This document shows positions 8,473-17,534 of a stretch of 62,765 nt of DNA, one piece after another. The translations under genes were made by a program, and so were the position numbers. This DNA comes from a bacterium (lineage in GTDB: Bacteria; UBA10199; 2-02-FULL-44-16; JAAZCA01), in contig JBAZOP010000005.1 in NCBI GenBank assembly GCA_041648665.1, positions 1 to 62,765 on the forward strand, written 5' to 3'. The notes under the pieces are model-generated. The model worked only from the letters and a program-made list of their open reading frames with translations. It did no database searches and was not told the DNA's origin. Position 1 is the stretch's first letter. Every line of letters begins with the position of its first letter.

Positions 8473-11129
8473 AGTGCGTACCCACGAAGACGAAGTCATG
8501 TTCGGCCAATGACATCCCTCTCTGCACGGACGTGCTGAAGGAAGAGCTCGGCTATTTCGAGGGCAAGTTCTTCGGCATGCAGGAGCTGGCCGTTGTGAAG
8601 GACGAGAAGGGCAAGGAGGAATTCACCACCTTCCTCCCGGCCTCCTCTTACGCGGAAGCGGGCATGCCCGACCCCAGGGGAGAACCGGGGGTGAGGACGC
8701 TCAAAGACCGCGACAATCCCAAGACCCCTGCAAATGAGAATGAGCTCGATGAGGTTGTGTACAGCGGCTACCTCGACCTCAACAAGTTGGACGGGATCTG
8801 CCGTCTCTCCCAGAAGACCGATGCGGGCAAGGAGTGGAACAAGTATTACGCCTACACGGGCCGCTTGGGCCATATGCTCTTCTCGAACGAGGACGCCTCC
8901 AACGACATAGACGACAGCGACATCGACCTCCCGGTCGGCGAGATGAAGGTCATCATCCCTGCGCTGGGGCTGGGACCCACGGATTTTGCGGTCAAGGCGG
9001 GCAGCAAGCCGTACGCAAAGGAAGAGGGCGGCCCGGTGATGAACACCTTCCACTTCAGCGGCCAGTACAACCGCCTCGAGCAGATCATAGACAGGCTGAA
9101 CAAGGTCAAGGGTGTGCTCACCGCGCAGGGCTCCGGCGTGAGCGCTGCGACCGTGGACAGCCTCTCCGCGCATTTGGAGAAGATATACGCCATGTATAAG
9201 ATGCAGATAGACTCGACCGAGGAGCAGTTGGAGCTCTCGAGAAAATCGATGGACTCTATACCGATGCAGAAATGGTTGACGATAGCTGGTATTTTTTCCG
9301 GCCTGGTAGGCACTGCAGCATTCGTCTGGTTCATGCATAGAGCGAATAAAAAGGGGAGGGAAGACTCGTGGAAGATGCATAAAGAATCCATGGACGAGAT
9401 GAAGGCCAGCAGGGGCGAGAATGCGTCGGTTGCCGGCGACAACATCAAGTTTGAAGATATGGTGGAGGACAGCATTGGAAAGGCCAGGGGGGAGTTGAAA
9501 TCGCTGGGGACCTTTGAGATGCCTTACATAGATACCGACCGCAAAGTCTCGAGGATGATCGACGTTTCGCTGAGGCCGCAGGCAGATCAGAACAACTGGC
9601 TCTCTGCCGGTCAGTCGCGCACCGGCAAAACCGCATCGCTCAGAGGCTATGCGCAGATGTTGGCGCTGTCTGAATTGACTGAAAATGAACGCGAGGTCTT
9701 CTATAAAAAGACGACGGAGAGGATGAGCCCGAAAGATGCAAGGGCTTACAGAGAAGGAGTGGAAGCGAATATTGCTTCAATCAAAACTGAATTGGAGAAG
9801 GGGGGGCACAAAGGGATACTCATCTACGAAGCCGATATCAACAACCTCAAGGCCAAGGGGGCTGTGTGGGCCGATAAGGACGTAAAAATTCTTGAGGAAA
9901 AACTCATCGACCCGGTACTTGCCAAGGCCCGAGAGGGTTACAAGGTTATTCTGTTTATCGACGAGATTCAGCAGGCCGAAGACGGAAGTCGTGACGGAAG
10001 GATTGCCCTTCGCGACCGCATAAAGAAGGTCGCCGAAAAACATCCGAACATAACGCTTGCGATAGCCACGACGATCCAGGAGTTGTCCGATACCATAGCC
10101 AGGGACCCTGCCTCGCTGAACCGTTATGTCACGATTTTTCACGAAGCCGCGTCCCCGAAAAAGGTCGCGAACATACTGGAGCTCAAGCCCTACGTGAATA
10201 CGCGATACGGTGTGCTCTCCATTGAACCCGACGCATTGCGAGCCACATATATTCTCGGTTTGAAGGCTCATGCCAAGCCGTCGGCATTGACCGCTGTGGA
10301 GACATTCTTCAATGACGTCCTCCAGCAAGCGCAGAAGGACGGAGTTACGGCCATTACTACTGACTATGTCTTGGAATATTTCGAGAAACATCACGGCGAA
10401 AATCCGGCGGCCCTCGGTCTTTCAAAGGATAAAATAAGGTCGATATTCAATTACGAGATAAAAGAGATCGAGGTTCAGAATGAACGCGACAAGGCAAGGC
10501 TGCGCGTGATCGAGGAGTCTGCCGGTGAAGCATCCCGAGTTACAGCGCCTTGGTGGGAGGCTTCCAGCGATTCATTCCTGAATGTCGATCCGGAGCCCGA
10601 ATGCAGACAAGAACCGAAACCTGCGCCCGCAGCGTCTGAGCCTAAGCCTGCAGCACCTGCACCCGCAGCTGTGGCTGCCGCGCCTGCGCCTGCTCCGGCA
10701 GCACCTGTGCCCCTTGAAGCGGACATGAACGATCCCCGCGCGCGCGAGGTAGAGATTATGAGAAAGACGCTCCTGCGCGAGGCGAGGGAATGGCCGAAGG
10801 ACGGATCTGTCATACCGTTCAACATCGAGACTTACACAGAGACCGATCAGCGCAACTTCGCCACCATGGCGTACACAGAGTTCGAGGGCATGAAGAAGGA
10901 TGAAAGCAAGTGGTCAAAATACCTGGAGATAAAGGACAACGCAGGGGTGTTCAAGCCGGGCGCTGCGCACAAGCTTCTGGCGCAGGGCATGAAGCGTGCG
11001 AGCCATCCGAGCAGGGGCCTGGTCAACGGTCTTTGCAAGGGTCTGGACAAGATGCGGGATGAGCGCGCAAAGGCGGAGAAAAAGGTTGCGCGCGATGCAG
11101 CCAAGGAAGCTGCGCGCAGGGGAAAGTAG
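8454..11129 (+). CDS. Membrane-anchored Clp-like AAA+ ATPase with family N- and C-terminal modules
   Basis: This 891-residue protein has no name I know. Cysteines at 8, 16, 24 and 116 form the N-terminal module of the cluster. A coiled region is followed by one membrane segment (about 273-294) with basic residues after it, predicting a cytoplasmic C-terminal part. Residues of about 375-700 form an AAA+ domain most like the first ATPase domain of ClpA/ClpB: Walker A GQSRTGKT (386-393), Walker B ILFIDEI (about 499-505), sensor region AIATTIQEL and a possible arginine finger in DPASLNRY. A Pro/Ala-rich linker leads to the C-terminal module TYTETDQR...GVFKPG near 793-840. No peptidase, ClpP-docking loop or second ATPase domain is visible. 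A good ribosome-binding site (GGAGGGG) precedes the ATG. Confidence 0.8.
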   Translation: MAGDSVKCVPTKTKSCSANDIPLCTDVLKEELGYFEGKFFGMQELAVVKDEKGKEEFTTFLPASSYAEAGMPDPRGEPGVRTLKDRDNPKTPANENELDEVVYSGYLDLNKLDGICRLSQKTDAGKEWNKYYAYTGRLGHMLFSNEDASNDIDDSDIDLPVGEMKVIIPALGLGPTDFAVKAGSKPYAKEEGGPVMNTFHFSGQYNRLEQIIDRLNKVKGVLTAQGSGVSAATVDSLSAHLEKIYAMYKMQIDSTEEQLELSRKSMDSIPMQKWLTIAGIFSGLVGTAAFVWFMHRANKKGREDSWKMHKESMDEMKASRGENASVAGDNIKFEDMVEDSIGKARGELKSLGTFEMPYIDTDRKVSRMIDVSLRPQADQNNWLSAGQSRTGKTASLRGYAQMLALSELTENEREVFYKKTTERMSPKDARAYREGVEANIASIKTELEKGGHKGILIYEADINNLKAKGAVWADKDVKILEEKLIDPVLAKAREGYKVILFIDEIQQAEDGSRDGRIALRDRIKKVAEKHPNITLAIATTIQELSDTIARDPASLNRYVTIFHEAASPKKVANILELKPYVNTRYGVLSIEPDALRATYILGLKAHAKPSALTAVETFFNDVLQQAQKDGVTAITTDYVLEYFEKHHGENPAALGLSKDKIRSIFNYEIKEIEVQNERDKARLRVIEESAGEASRVTAPWWEASSDSFLNVDPEPECRQEPKPAPAASEPKPAAPAPAAVAAAPAPAPAAPVPLEADMNDPRAREVEIMRKTLLREAREWPKDGSVIPFNIETYTETDQRNFATMAYTEFEGMKKDESKWSKYLEIKDNAGVFKPGAAHKLLAQGMKRASHPSRGLVNGLCKGLDKMRDERAKAEKKVARDAAKEAARRGK

Positions 11130-11160
11130 TCCTCTCGGGGCGGGGTAGAGGAGAGACGTC

Positions 11161-12099
11161 ATGGGAAAAGTAAAAGGCGCAAAAGGTGGTGCACAGCAGC
11201 AAGTCCCGCCGCTCGCGGAGCCGGTCGAGGCCGAGCAGCCGAAGAGGCCCGAGTTTGTTCAGACCGAGGCGGGCTACATCGTAACAAATGACGGGAAGAA
11301 TCACGTGGTGAGCGGCGACTATCAGGGCGAAAAAGCGGTCTGGTGCGACTCTCTCTGGGGCAGCCAGACGGCCGTATTCCGATTGACCGGCCTTGAGATG
11401 ACAAAGCAGGAGGCGGTCTGCGTCCGCGAGGCATGGGGGCTCAACAGGGACGCCTTTGTCCTCGACAGGGCGAAGAAGCCGCAGGGCGTGTACTGCATAG
11501 AGAAGATGGACCCGTCAATTTACAAGAGTTATCTGAACGATGAGCAGTTCGAGTCGTACAGGAAATGCCTGAAAGAAGATCAGGTCGATAAACTGAACGA
11601 GCTCCTCACGATCGAGGAACCGAACAAGGTGGAGGAGTTGGTCTTCCTCGGAGTGGCGTTCGGTGTTATTGCCCCGCTGGGGACGATGCTCCTGAACGGC
11701 GCATGGGGCTTGCTCAAGAACAAGTGGAAAAATCGCAAGAACGGCCCGAAGGATCCTCCTGCGCCTCCGGCTCCAGGCGGCGGCGCGAAGTTGCCTGTGC
11801 TTGCCGATGTTCCTGATCCTGTGCCCGGCGGCGATGCAAAATTCTCCGCGCTCGACGATCCGTACGATCCGGATGGCGTGTACTACCCTGAGCCCGTACC
11901 CATGAGTGATGTTGCGAACCAATTTGCAGAGAAGCTGGGGCTCATTGCGGCGGGGATCATGGGACTGATTTTACTGCGCTTCGGTGGACCGGCGGCTGTG
12001 ATGGGCATGGAGGGAGCGGCGGCCGGCGGCACGTTCATGCTTACCCCCGGATCGAATGGGGGCCAGGGCGGCATGTCGGGCATGGGCCCCATGGCATAA
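11161..12099 (+). CDS. Unknown two-TM membrane protein, partner of the AAA+ gene
   Basis: This 312-residue protein follows the AAA+ gene after 31 bp with its own ribosome-binding site (GAGGAGA), and a terminator comes directly after it, so the two form one operon. Cysteines at 62, 87, 112 and 136 lie before the first hydrophobic segment (about 158-180); QGVYCIEKM resembles the last-cysteine motif of the family. A proline/glycine-rich linker follows, then a second hydrophobic segment (about 260-283) and a Gly/Met-rich tail. The C-terminal TETDRR/DPEF module of the relatives is absent. I cannot assign a function. Confidence 0.65.
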   Translation: MGKVKGAKGGAQQQVPPLAEPVEAEQPKRPEFVQTEAGYIVTNDGKNHVVSGDYQGEKAVWCDSLWGSQTAVFRLTGLEMTKQEAVCVREAWGLNRDAFVLDRAKKPQGVYCIEKMDPSIYKSYLNDEQFESYRKCLKEDQVDKLNELLTIEEPNKVEELVFLGVAFGVIAPLGTMLLNGAWGLLKNKWKNRKNGPKDPPAPPAPGGGAKLPVLADVPDPVPGGDAKFSALDDPYDPDGVYYPEPVPMSDVANQFAEKLGLIAAGIMGLILLRFGGPAAVMGMEGAAAGGTFMLTPGSNGGQGGMSGMGPMA

Positions 12100-12126
12100 G
12101 GGATCTGTTTTATTTTGACTCATAAC

Positions 12127-12170
12127 GAACCTGTTTCCCTGCGATTCACAAGGAAACAGGTTCTTTTTTA
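12127..12170 (+). terminator. Strong rho-independent terminator after the AAA+ operon
   Basis: A perfect 12-bp stem (GAACCTGTTTCC with GGAAACAGGTTC) around a 13-base loop runs into a T tract. Confidence 0.93.
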
Positions 12171-12210
12171 TCCAATTAAATCAATAGCTTAAATCGGATC
12201 AAATTTTCTA

Positions 12211-12237
12211 GCAACTTATGCGACATTTTGTCGACAA
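12211..12237 (+). promoter_or_regulatory. Sigma-28-like promoter element, weak -10
   Basis: GCAACTT (12211-12217), a 12-bp spacer and GTCGACAA (12230-12237), which matches GCCGATAA at six of eight positions. If real, translation of the next gene cannot start at the in-frame ATG at 12218, which lies inside this element. Confidence 0.4.
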
Positions 12238-12280
12238 ATTCTCCGGAGGTTGTGTTAAGGGTTTGCGGTCAAAAGCGCCT

Positions 12281-13822
12281 ATGGGAAAAACTTATCCGAC
12301 AACAGGTGTCTGCGGTTTCGAGGGAAAGATTTGTCAGCTCAAGGATTACCCGCAGTGTGATGAGATGCGCATGATCGGCGCCCGCCCGCTTCCGGGCACA
12401 CCCCCGGAGGATGACAAGGAGCTTGCGAAGTGGGTCGACCGATGGGTCGAGTCTGTGAAGAACATAGGCGGCATATGCAAATATGCCTCCGGCGCCTGGG
12501 GCATCTACTCTGGGAACAGACCGTCCCTATTGTCTAGCGCTCAGAGATCATCCGAACCTCAGCCTCAGCCTGAATCTCAACCTGCGTCTCAGCCTGTGTT
12601 TCAACCTGAATCTCAACCTGTTTCTCCTGCAGCTGTTGACGAACCCTCTGCCCCACTTCAGTTCATCAAATCGATCCAGGAGTTTGGGGCAGGACTCATC
12701 CCTGAGGATAAAAAGAAGGATGTCGGGATATACGGCGGCATCGCAGCCGGCGCTCTGCTGTTTCTCGTCGTATCCGTATCTTCGTATGTGATCTATAAGA
12801 AGGCCAAGAACATCGACAAGATCCTCAAAGCGAACAAACCGCAAAAGGTCGTCCCTCCAGTTGTTGCGAAAGATCCGGTGAACGCGGAGGCTGTGAAATC
12901 GCCGAATCTCAAAACAGCTCAACTCCTGCAGCTCATGCTGGCTGTTCATAAGAAGAAGAAGGGAACCCCTGAATACGATGAGAAGTCGAGCACGACCAAG
13001 CTTCGCACGATGATGGAGGTCGGGAAAGAGAACAGCGTCGAGCTCGCTGATCTGGAAAAGGTTCAGGTCCTGGTGATGGAGTACGATGCGCTGCTGGGCC
13101 AGATAGACGGGTTGAAGATTGTCAATGAGGGCATGGCCGGTATTGATTCGCATAAACTCGCTCAATCCGTGCTCCTTAAAAAACACCTGATGCTCATCGA
13201 TGGGAATTGGACCGAGTTCGAGGCAAAGTTCAGGCCCGGCGGGTCGGAGCTCATGGGCCCTGTGCCGCCTGAGTTGATCCAGAACATGGTGAAAGACGGC
13301 AGTTGGGCGGACCCGTTCGCACCTGCTCCGCAGGCGAAGCCCTCCTCTCCCGCGCCTGCGCCGGCTCCTGCTCCTGCAGCGGCACCTGCCGCAGGGGCTG
13401 AGCCTGCCATCGAAGTCGTGGCGTCAGGTGCGCCAAGGGGGGACGAGAGCAGCGACTTCGGTCCCACCCGCGCCAACTCGGCATTTTGGACCGATCTCCT
13501 CGAGAGCGATTGGTTCCAGGGTATGGATGACCTTACCAAGGAGATCATCCTGGGAAACCATGAAACCATTCAGAAAGCCCTCCACCTGGCATACAAGGAT
13601 CCGGCCTTCAAGGAGCGCCATGTCCCTGTGGGCAGCAAGAAGATCAGCGATGCCGGGATGCATTACGTGGTCGTGGAGACCCTGAATTCCCGCAAGGTTA
13701 ACACCAGACAGGCGGTCGGCCTCGCCGGCCTCGCGCGTCCTGATGAGAAGGCGGAGCGCGGCTGGTTAGAGCGCTATCGCAAAGATCTGCCCAAGGCTCT
13801 TCTACCCAAGGCCGCTCGCTAG
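12281..13822 (+). CDS. Unknown single-TM protein with cysteine and DPAF modules
   Basis: An unrecognised protein of about 513 residues from the ATG at 12281; a TTG at 12263 or ATG at 12218 are alternatives. Cysteines at 11, 18, 26 and 66 fit the family module (CGFEGKIC, DYPQCDEM, GGICKYA...WGIY). A Gln/Pro/Ser repeat (about 91-118) leads to one membrane segment (about 149-172), basic residues, a helical region and an Ala/Pro-rich linker. The C-terminal module reads LAYKDPAFKERHV...KISDAGM. The spread of cysteines and the C-terminal motif align with the proteins at 34533, 36539 and 39403, about 20 kb away. It has its own promoter element and stands alone between the terminator and the redox operon. 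Confidence 0.72.
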   Translation: MGKTYPTTGVCGFEGKICQLKDYPQCDEMRMIGARPLPGTPPEDDKELAKWVDRWVESVKNIGGICKYASGAWGIYSGNRPSLLSSAQRSSEPQPQPESQPASQPVFQPESQPVSPAAVDEPSAPLQFIKSIQEFGAGLIPEDKKKDVGIYGGIAAGALLFLVVSVSSYVIYKKAKNIDKILKANKPQKVVPPVVAKDPVNAEAVKSPNLKTAQLLQLMLAVHKKKKGTPEYDEKSSTTKLRTMMEVGKENSVELADLEKVQVLVMEYDALLGQIDGLKIVNEGMAGIDSHKLAQSVLLKKHLMLIDGNWTEFEAKFRPGGSELMGPVPPELIQNMVKDGSWADPFAPAPQAKPSSPAPAPAPAPAAAPAAGAEPAIEVVASGAPRGDESSDFGPTRANSAFWTDLLESDWFQGMDDLTKEIILGNHETIQKALHLAYKDPAFKERHVPVGSKKISDAGMHYVVVETLNSRKVNTRQAVGLAGLARPDEKAERGWLERYRKDLPKALLPKAAR

Positions 13823-13934
13823 GCGATATCCCCTGAGCTCTTTTTCTTGACATATTCCCCCAAAAGCGGGAAGTTCCGCGCGCCTTTTTGGCGAAAGTAA
13901 ATCCATTATCTTTCAACCACTTGGAAACACTACC

Positions 13935-14489
13935 ATGATCGAAATAAGATTCCACGGCCGCGGAGGCCAAGGCGCAGTCACCTCAGCAGAGCTCGTCGCC
14001 CTTGCGGCGATAGAGCAGGGACGCTTCGCGCAGTCCATGCCCTCGTTCGGCCCGGAGCGCCGCGGCGCCCCTGTGCAGGCCTATCTGCGCGTGGCCGATG
14101 AAAAGATCCGCGTGCGCGCAGAGGTCAATCACCCGAACATCGTGGTGGTGCTCGACGACAGCCTCATAGACATCCTGGACGTGACGCAAGGCCTCAAGGA
14201 CAAGGGGCTCGTGGTGCTCAACACCAAGCGCAGCGAGAAAGAGGTCCGCGAGGTCATGAAATACAAGGGCAGGCTCGCGTGCATCGACGCGCTCACCATA
14301 GCGCTCGAGACGCTCAAGGTTCCGATCACAAACACCACGATGATAGGCGCGCTGCTCAAGGCCAGCGGGGTCATTCCGCTGGACGCGCTCGTCCCGCAGA
14401 TAGAGCGCCGCTTCAACCCCAAGCTGGCGGAGCGCAACGTGGCCGCCTTGAAGCGCGCGTTCGAAGAGACCAAGGTGAGCGGTCAGTGA
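13935..14489 (+). CDS. porG: 2-oxoacid:ferredoxin oxidoreductase, gamma subunit
   Basis: This 184-residue protein is the gamma subunit of a pyruvate/2-ketoisovalerate ferredoxin oxidoreductase. The family opening is [27 protein letters not shown], followed by [20 protein letters not shown] and the late [13 protein letters not shown]. The complex oxidatively decarboxylates a 2-oxoacid to acyl-CoA and reduces ferredoxin. It is the first of seven closely spaced redox genes in the order gamma, delta, alpha, beta, NuoE, NuoF and HoxU-like. Whether the substrate is pyruvate or a branched-chain oxoacid cannot be decided from this subunit. Confidence 0.92.
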
Positions 14490-14502
14490 ATTGGAGAATG
14501 TC

Positions 14503-14802
14503 ATGGCTCTGATTACGGTCAAGGACGTAACAACAGGTTTCATAGTCGACACCCCGGGCGGGGCCAAGGCCTATCGCACCGGCGATTGGCGGAGCATGAA
14601 GCCGGTGTACGACAAGGACCGCTGCGTGAAGTGCGGGGTCTGCTACCTGTTCTGCCCGGATGCGGCCATCAAGATAAAAGAGGACGGCTACGTGGAGGTG
14701 AACGAGTTCTACTGCAAGGGCTGCGGGATCTGCGCCAAGGAGTGTTGGACCGGCGCGTTCGAGATGAAGCCCTTGAGCGAAGATACGGGCAAGAAGAGCT
14801 AG
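14503..14802 (+). CDS. porD: 2-oxoacid:ferredoxin oxidoreductase, delta subunit (2x[4Fe-4S])
   Basis: This 99-residue ferredoxin-like subunit carries two full [4Fe-4S] motifs, CVKCGVCYLFCP and CKGCGICAKECW, which pass electrons from the catalytic core to ferredoxin. I start at the ATG at 14503 with GGAG just upstream, not at the in-frame TTG at 14491. The TGDWR segment before the first cluster is typical of the delta subunit of four-subunit enzymes. It lies 13 bp after the gamma gene. Confidence 0.93.
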   Translation: MALITVKDVTTGFIVDTPGGAKAYRTGDWRSMKPVYDKDRCVKCGVCYLFCPDAAIKIKEDGYVEVNEFYCKGCGICAKECWTGAFEMKPLSEDTGKKS

Positions 14803-14844
14803 CTCACAGCTTACAGCTCAAAGCCGAAGGCAAGGGAAGGTGTC

Positions 14845-16020
14845 ATGGGAAAGAGAATAGGGATCGAAGTCTCTCTGGCGGTATCCGAGGCGGTGAAGCT
14901 CTGCGACGCTGACGTGGTCTCCGCATATCCGATCACGCCGCAGACGCACATCGTGGAGCACCTCTCCGAGCTCATCGCGGACGGCGAGCTGGACGCGGAG
15001 TTCATCTGCGTGGAGAGCGAGCACTCCGCCATGAGCGCGTGCCTGGGCTCGGCCGCTGCCGGCGCCCGCACGTTTACCGCGACCGCGGGCCAGGGCCTGG
15101 AGCTCATGCACGAGGCGGTCTATCTCGCCTCCTCCATGAGGCTGCCGATGGTCATGGCGGTCGCCAACCGCGCCCTCTCGGCGCCGCTCTCCGTGTGGGG
15201 CGATCACTCCGACGTGATGGCGGTGCGCGACACCGGCTGGATACAGATATTCTGCGAGGACGGCCAGGAGGCCTTCGACCACATCATCTGGGCGTTCCGA
15301 GTCTCCGAGGACAGGCGCGTGCTCTTCCCGGTCATGGTGCACTTGGACGGCTTCCACCTCACGCACGTGGTCGAGCCGATCTATATAGAGGACAAGGAGA
15401 AGGTCGATTCGTTTTTGCCGCCGAACGATTTTCCGCTCCCGCTCGACCCCAAGAAGCCCGTGAACATGGGCGCATTTGCGCCGCCCGCGATCTACACCGA
15501 GATAAAGAAGGCGCAGGAGGACGCGTTCCAGTCGATCATGCCGCATCTTGCCGAGATCTGGGAGGCGTTCGGAAAACACTTCGGCCGCAAGTACAAGCCG
15601 GTGGAGACCTACAAGGCCGAGGATGCCGAGACCCTCATCATGACCATGGGCAGCTACGGCGAGACCGCGTCGGTGGCGGTGGATACGCTGCGCGAGAAGG
15701 GCGTGAAGATCGGCCAGGTGAAGCTCAGGCTCTGGCGGCCCTTCCCGTTCAAGGAATTCCGCGACGCGGTGAAAAACGCGAAGAACCTGATCGTGCTCGA
15801 TCGCTGCATATCTTCCGGCGGCCCCGGCGGACCGGTCGCCTCCGAGGTGCGCAGCGCGCTCTACGATGAGCCGAAGAAGCCCGTCATCGTGGGCTACATA
15901 GCGGGCTTGGGCGGCCGCGACATCCTGCCTGAGCAGTTCGTGGAGATAATAGAGCGCGGGATCAAGGATGCAGCGAAGGGCCAGAAGGACCGCATGGTCA
16001 TTCTCGGCGCGCGCGAATAG
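14845..16020 (+). CDS. porA: 2-oxoacid:ferredoxin oxidoreductase, alpha subunit
   Basis: This 391-residue protein is the alpha subunit (pyrimidine-binding half of the thiamine-diphosphate site, plus the transketolase C-terminal-like domain). SAYPITPQTHIVEHLSEL and the ESEHSAMSACLGSAAAGARTFTATAGQGL region are diagnostic. The length equals that of four-subunit POR enzymes of the Thermotoga/archaeal type, so this is not the single-chain bacterial form. The C-terminal LIVLDRCISSGGPGGP segment is also typical. The beta gene follows after 15 bp. Confidence 0.94.
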   Translation: MGKRIGIEVSLAVSEAVKLCDADVVSAYPITPQTHIVEHLSELIADGELDAEFICVESEHSAMSACLGSAAAGARTFTATAGQGLELMHEAVYLASSMRLPMVMAVANRALSAPLSVWGDHSDVMAVRDTGWIQIFCEDGQEAFDHIIWAFRVSEDRRVLFPVMVHLDGFHLTHVVEPIYIEDKEKVDSFLPPNDFPLPLDPKKPVNMGAFAPPAIYTEIKKAQEDAFQSIMPHLAEIWEAFGKHFGRKYKPVETYKAEDAETLIMTMGSYGETASVAVDTLREKGVKIGQVKLRLWRPFPFKEFRDAVKNAKNLIVLDRCISSGGPGGPVASEVRSALYDEPKKPVIVGYIAGLGGRDILPEQFVEIIERGIKDAAKGQKDRMVILGARE

Positions 16021-16035
16021 AAGGGAAGGGGAAAG

Positions 16036-16962
16036 ATGAAAGACCTGTCGGTTTTCGCATCCAGGCTCGTGACCAAGGACGAGAGCTTCGCGCCGGGCCA
16101 TCGCGCCTGCGTGGGCTGCGCCGAGGCTCTGGCCGTGCGCCAGGTGGCGAAGGCGGTCGGCCGCAACGCCATCATGGTCAACGCCACAGGCTGCATGGAG
16201 ATCATCGCCTCATGCTACCCTGACACGAGCTGGGAGATCCCCTGGATACACACGCTCTTTGAGAATACCGCCGCGGTCGCATCCGGCGTCGAGGCCGCCC
16301 TCAAGGCGCTCAAGCGCAAGGGAAGGATGGACCCGGCCCGCAGGATAAAGGTGGTCAGCATGGGCGGCGACGGCGCTACCGCCGACATCGGCATCCAGGC
16401 GCTTTCCGGAATGCTCGAGCGCGGCCACGACGTGCTCTACATCTGCTACGACAACGAGGCGTACATGAACACGGGCATACAGCGCTCCGGCTCGACGCCC
16501 TACGGAGCCTCGACCACGACCTCGCCGGCAGGCAAGAAGAGCATCGGACAGCACACGCAGAAGAAGAACATGCCGGAGATCGCGGCCGCGCACCATATAC
16601 CGTACGTCGCTACCGCGTGCCCCAGTTTCCCGTTCGACCTGATGGACAAGGTGAAGAAGGCGGTGGCCGTGGAGGGGCCGGCATATATCCACATCTTCTC
16701 GGTCTGCCCGACCGGATGGCGCGCGGCCTCCGAGGACGCGGTCAAGTTCGGCAGGCTCGCTGTTCAGTCGGGGGTGTTCCCGCTCTACGAGGTGGTGGAC
16801 GGCGAGTACAAACTCTCCATGGATTTCGAGAAACTCCTCCCGGTCAAGGATTACTTCAAAGGCCAGGGGCGCTTCCGCCATCTTACGGAACAGGACGTGG
16901 AGCATATCCAAGCGCAGGTGGAGAAGAACTGGAACAACCTGAGAAAGAAGTGCAATCTGTGA
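16036..16962 (+). CDS. porB: 2-oxoacid:ferredoxin oxidoreductase, beta subunit
   Basis: This 308-residue protein is the thiamine-diphosphate-binding beta subunit. The cofactor motif runs from GGDGATADIGIQALSGMLERG to DNEAYMNTGIQRSG. Cysteines in ACVGCAEA, NATGCMEI and FSVCPTGW are placed as the four ligands of the proximal [4Fe-4S] cluster. Together with the three genes before it, a complete enzyme is encoded. The 68-bp spacer to the next gene contains short repeats of CTCACAGCT. Confidence 0.95.
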   Translation: MKDLSVFASRLVTKDESFAPGHRACVGCAEALAVRQVAKAVGRNAIMVNATGCMEIIASCYPDTSWEIPWIHTLFENTAAVASGVEAALKALKRKGRMDPARRIKVVSMGGDGATADIGIQALSGMLERGHDVLYICYDNEAYMNTGIQRSGSTPYGASTTTSPAGKKSIGQHTQKKNMPEIAAAHHIPYVATACPSFPFDLMDKVKKAVAVEGPAYIHIFSVCPTGWRAASEDAVKFGRLAVQSGVFPLYEVVDGEYKLSMDFEKLLPVKDYFKGQGRFRHLTEQDVEHIQAQVEKNWNNLRKKCNL

Positions 16963-17030
16963 TTTGTGAGCTATCCGCTCACAGCTCATGACTCACAGCT
17001 TGAAAGGAACTTTAAAAACGAGGGCTCAAG

Positions 17031-17531
17031 ATGGATCTCACGAAAGTCGACACAATCTGCGAGAAGCACCGCGGCCTGCCGGAGCAGCTCATCGGCATCC
17101 TGCAGGACGTGCAGAAGCAGTACAACTACCTGCCGCGCGAAGCGCTGGAGCGCGTGTCGCAGGACCTGGGCGTTCCGCTCTCGCGCATCTACGCTGTGGC
17201 CACATTCTTCAAGGCGTTCTCGCTCGAGCCTCGGGGGAGGCATACCTGCCAGGTCTGCATGGGGACGGCATGCCACGTCCGCGGGGCGCAGCGAGTTCTC
17301 GACGAGATGGAGCGCGAGCTCGGCGTCAGTGCGGGGAAGACAACCGCCGACGGCGCCGTGACGCTCGAGACGGTCAACTGCGTAGGGTGCTGTGCGCTGG
17401 GGCCGGTCGCCGTCGTCGATGGGGAGTACCACGGCCAGCTCACGGCAGCGAAGGTGAGGGGTATCATCCCGGCGGGCGAGGCCCAGCCCAAGAAGGCCGT
17501 GAAGCCGGCCCAATCGAAGAAGAGAAGGTAG
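17031..17531 (+). CDS. nuoE: NuoE/HndA-like [2Fe-2S] subunit
   Basis: This 166-residue protein is a thioredoxin-like [2Fe-2S] subunit of the NuoE/HoxE/HndA family. The helical N-terminus LPEQLIGILQDVQKQYNYLP and ISRIYAVATFFK-type segment (here SRIYAVATFFK) are typical. The cluster ligands are in CMGTACH and CVGCCALGP. A lysine-rich tail follows. It takes electrons from, or passes them to, the flavin subunit encoded 3 bp downstream. Confidence 0.93.
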   Translation: MDLTKVDTICEKHRGLPEQLIGILQDVQKQYNYLPREALERVSQDLGVPLSRIYAVATFFKAFSLEPRGRHTCQVCMGTACHVRGAQRVLDEMERELGVSAGKTTADGAVTLETVNCVGCCALGPVAVVDGEYHGQLTAAKVRGIIPAGEAQPKKAVKPAQSKKRR

Positions 17532-17534
17532 ATC

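Noticed and set aside
12218..12280. ATG at 12218 as the start of the gene ending at 13822
   Set aside because: It lies inside the promoter-like element, and the cysteine module aligns better with its relatives from the ATG at 12281. Not fully settled.
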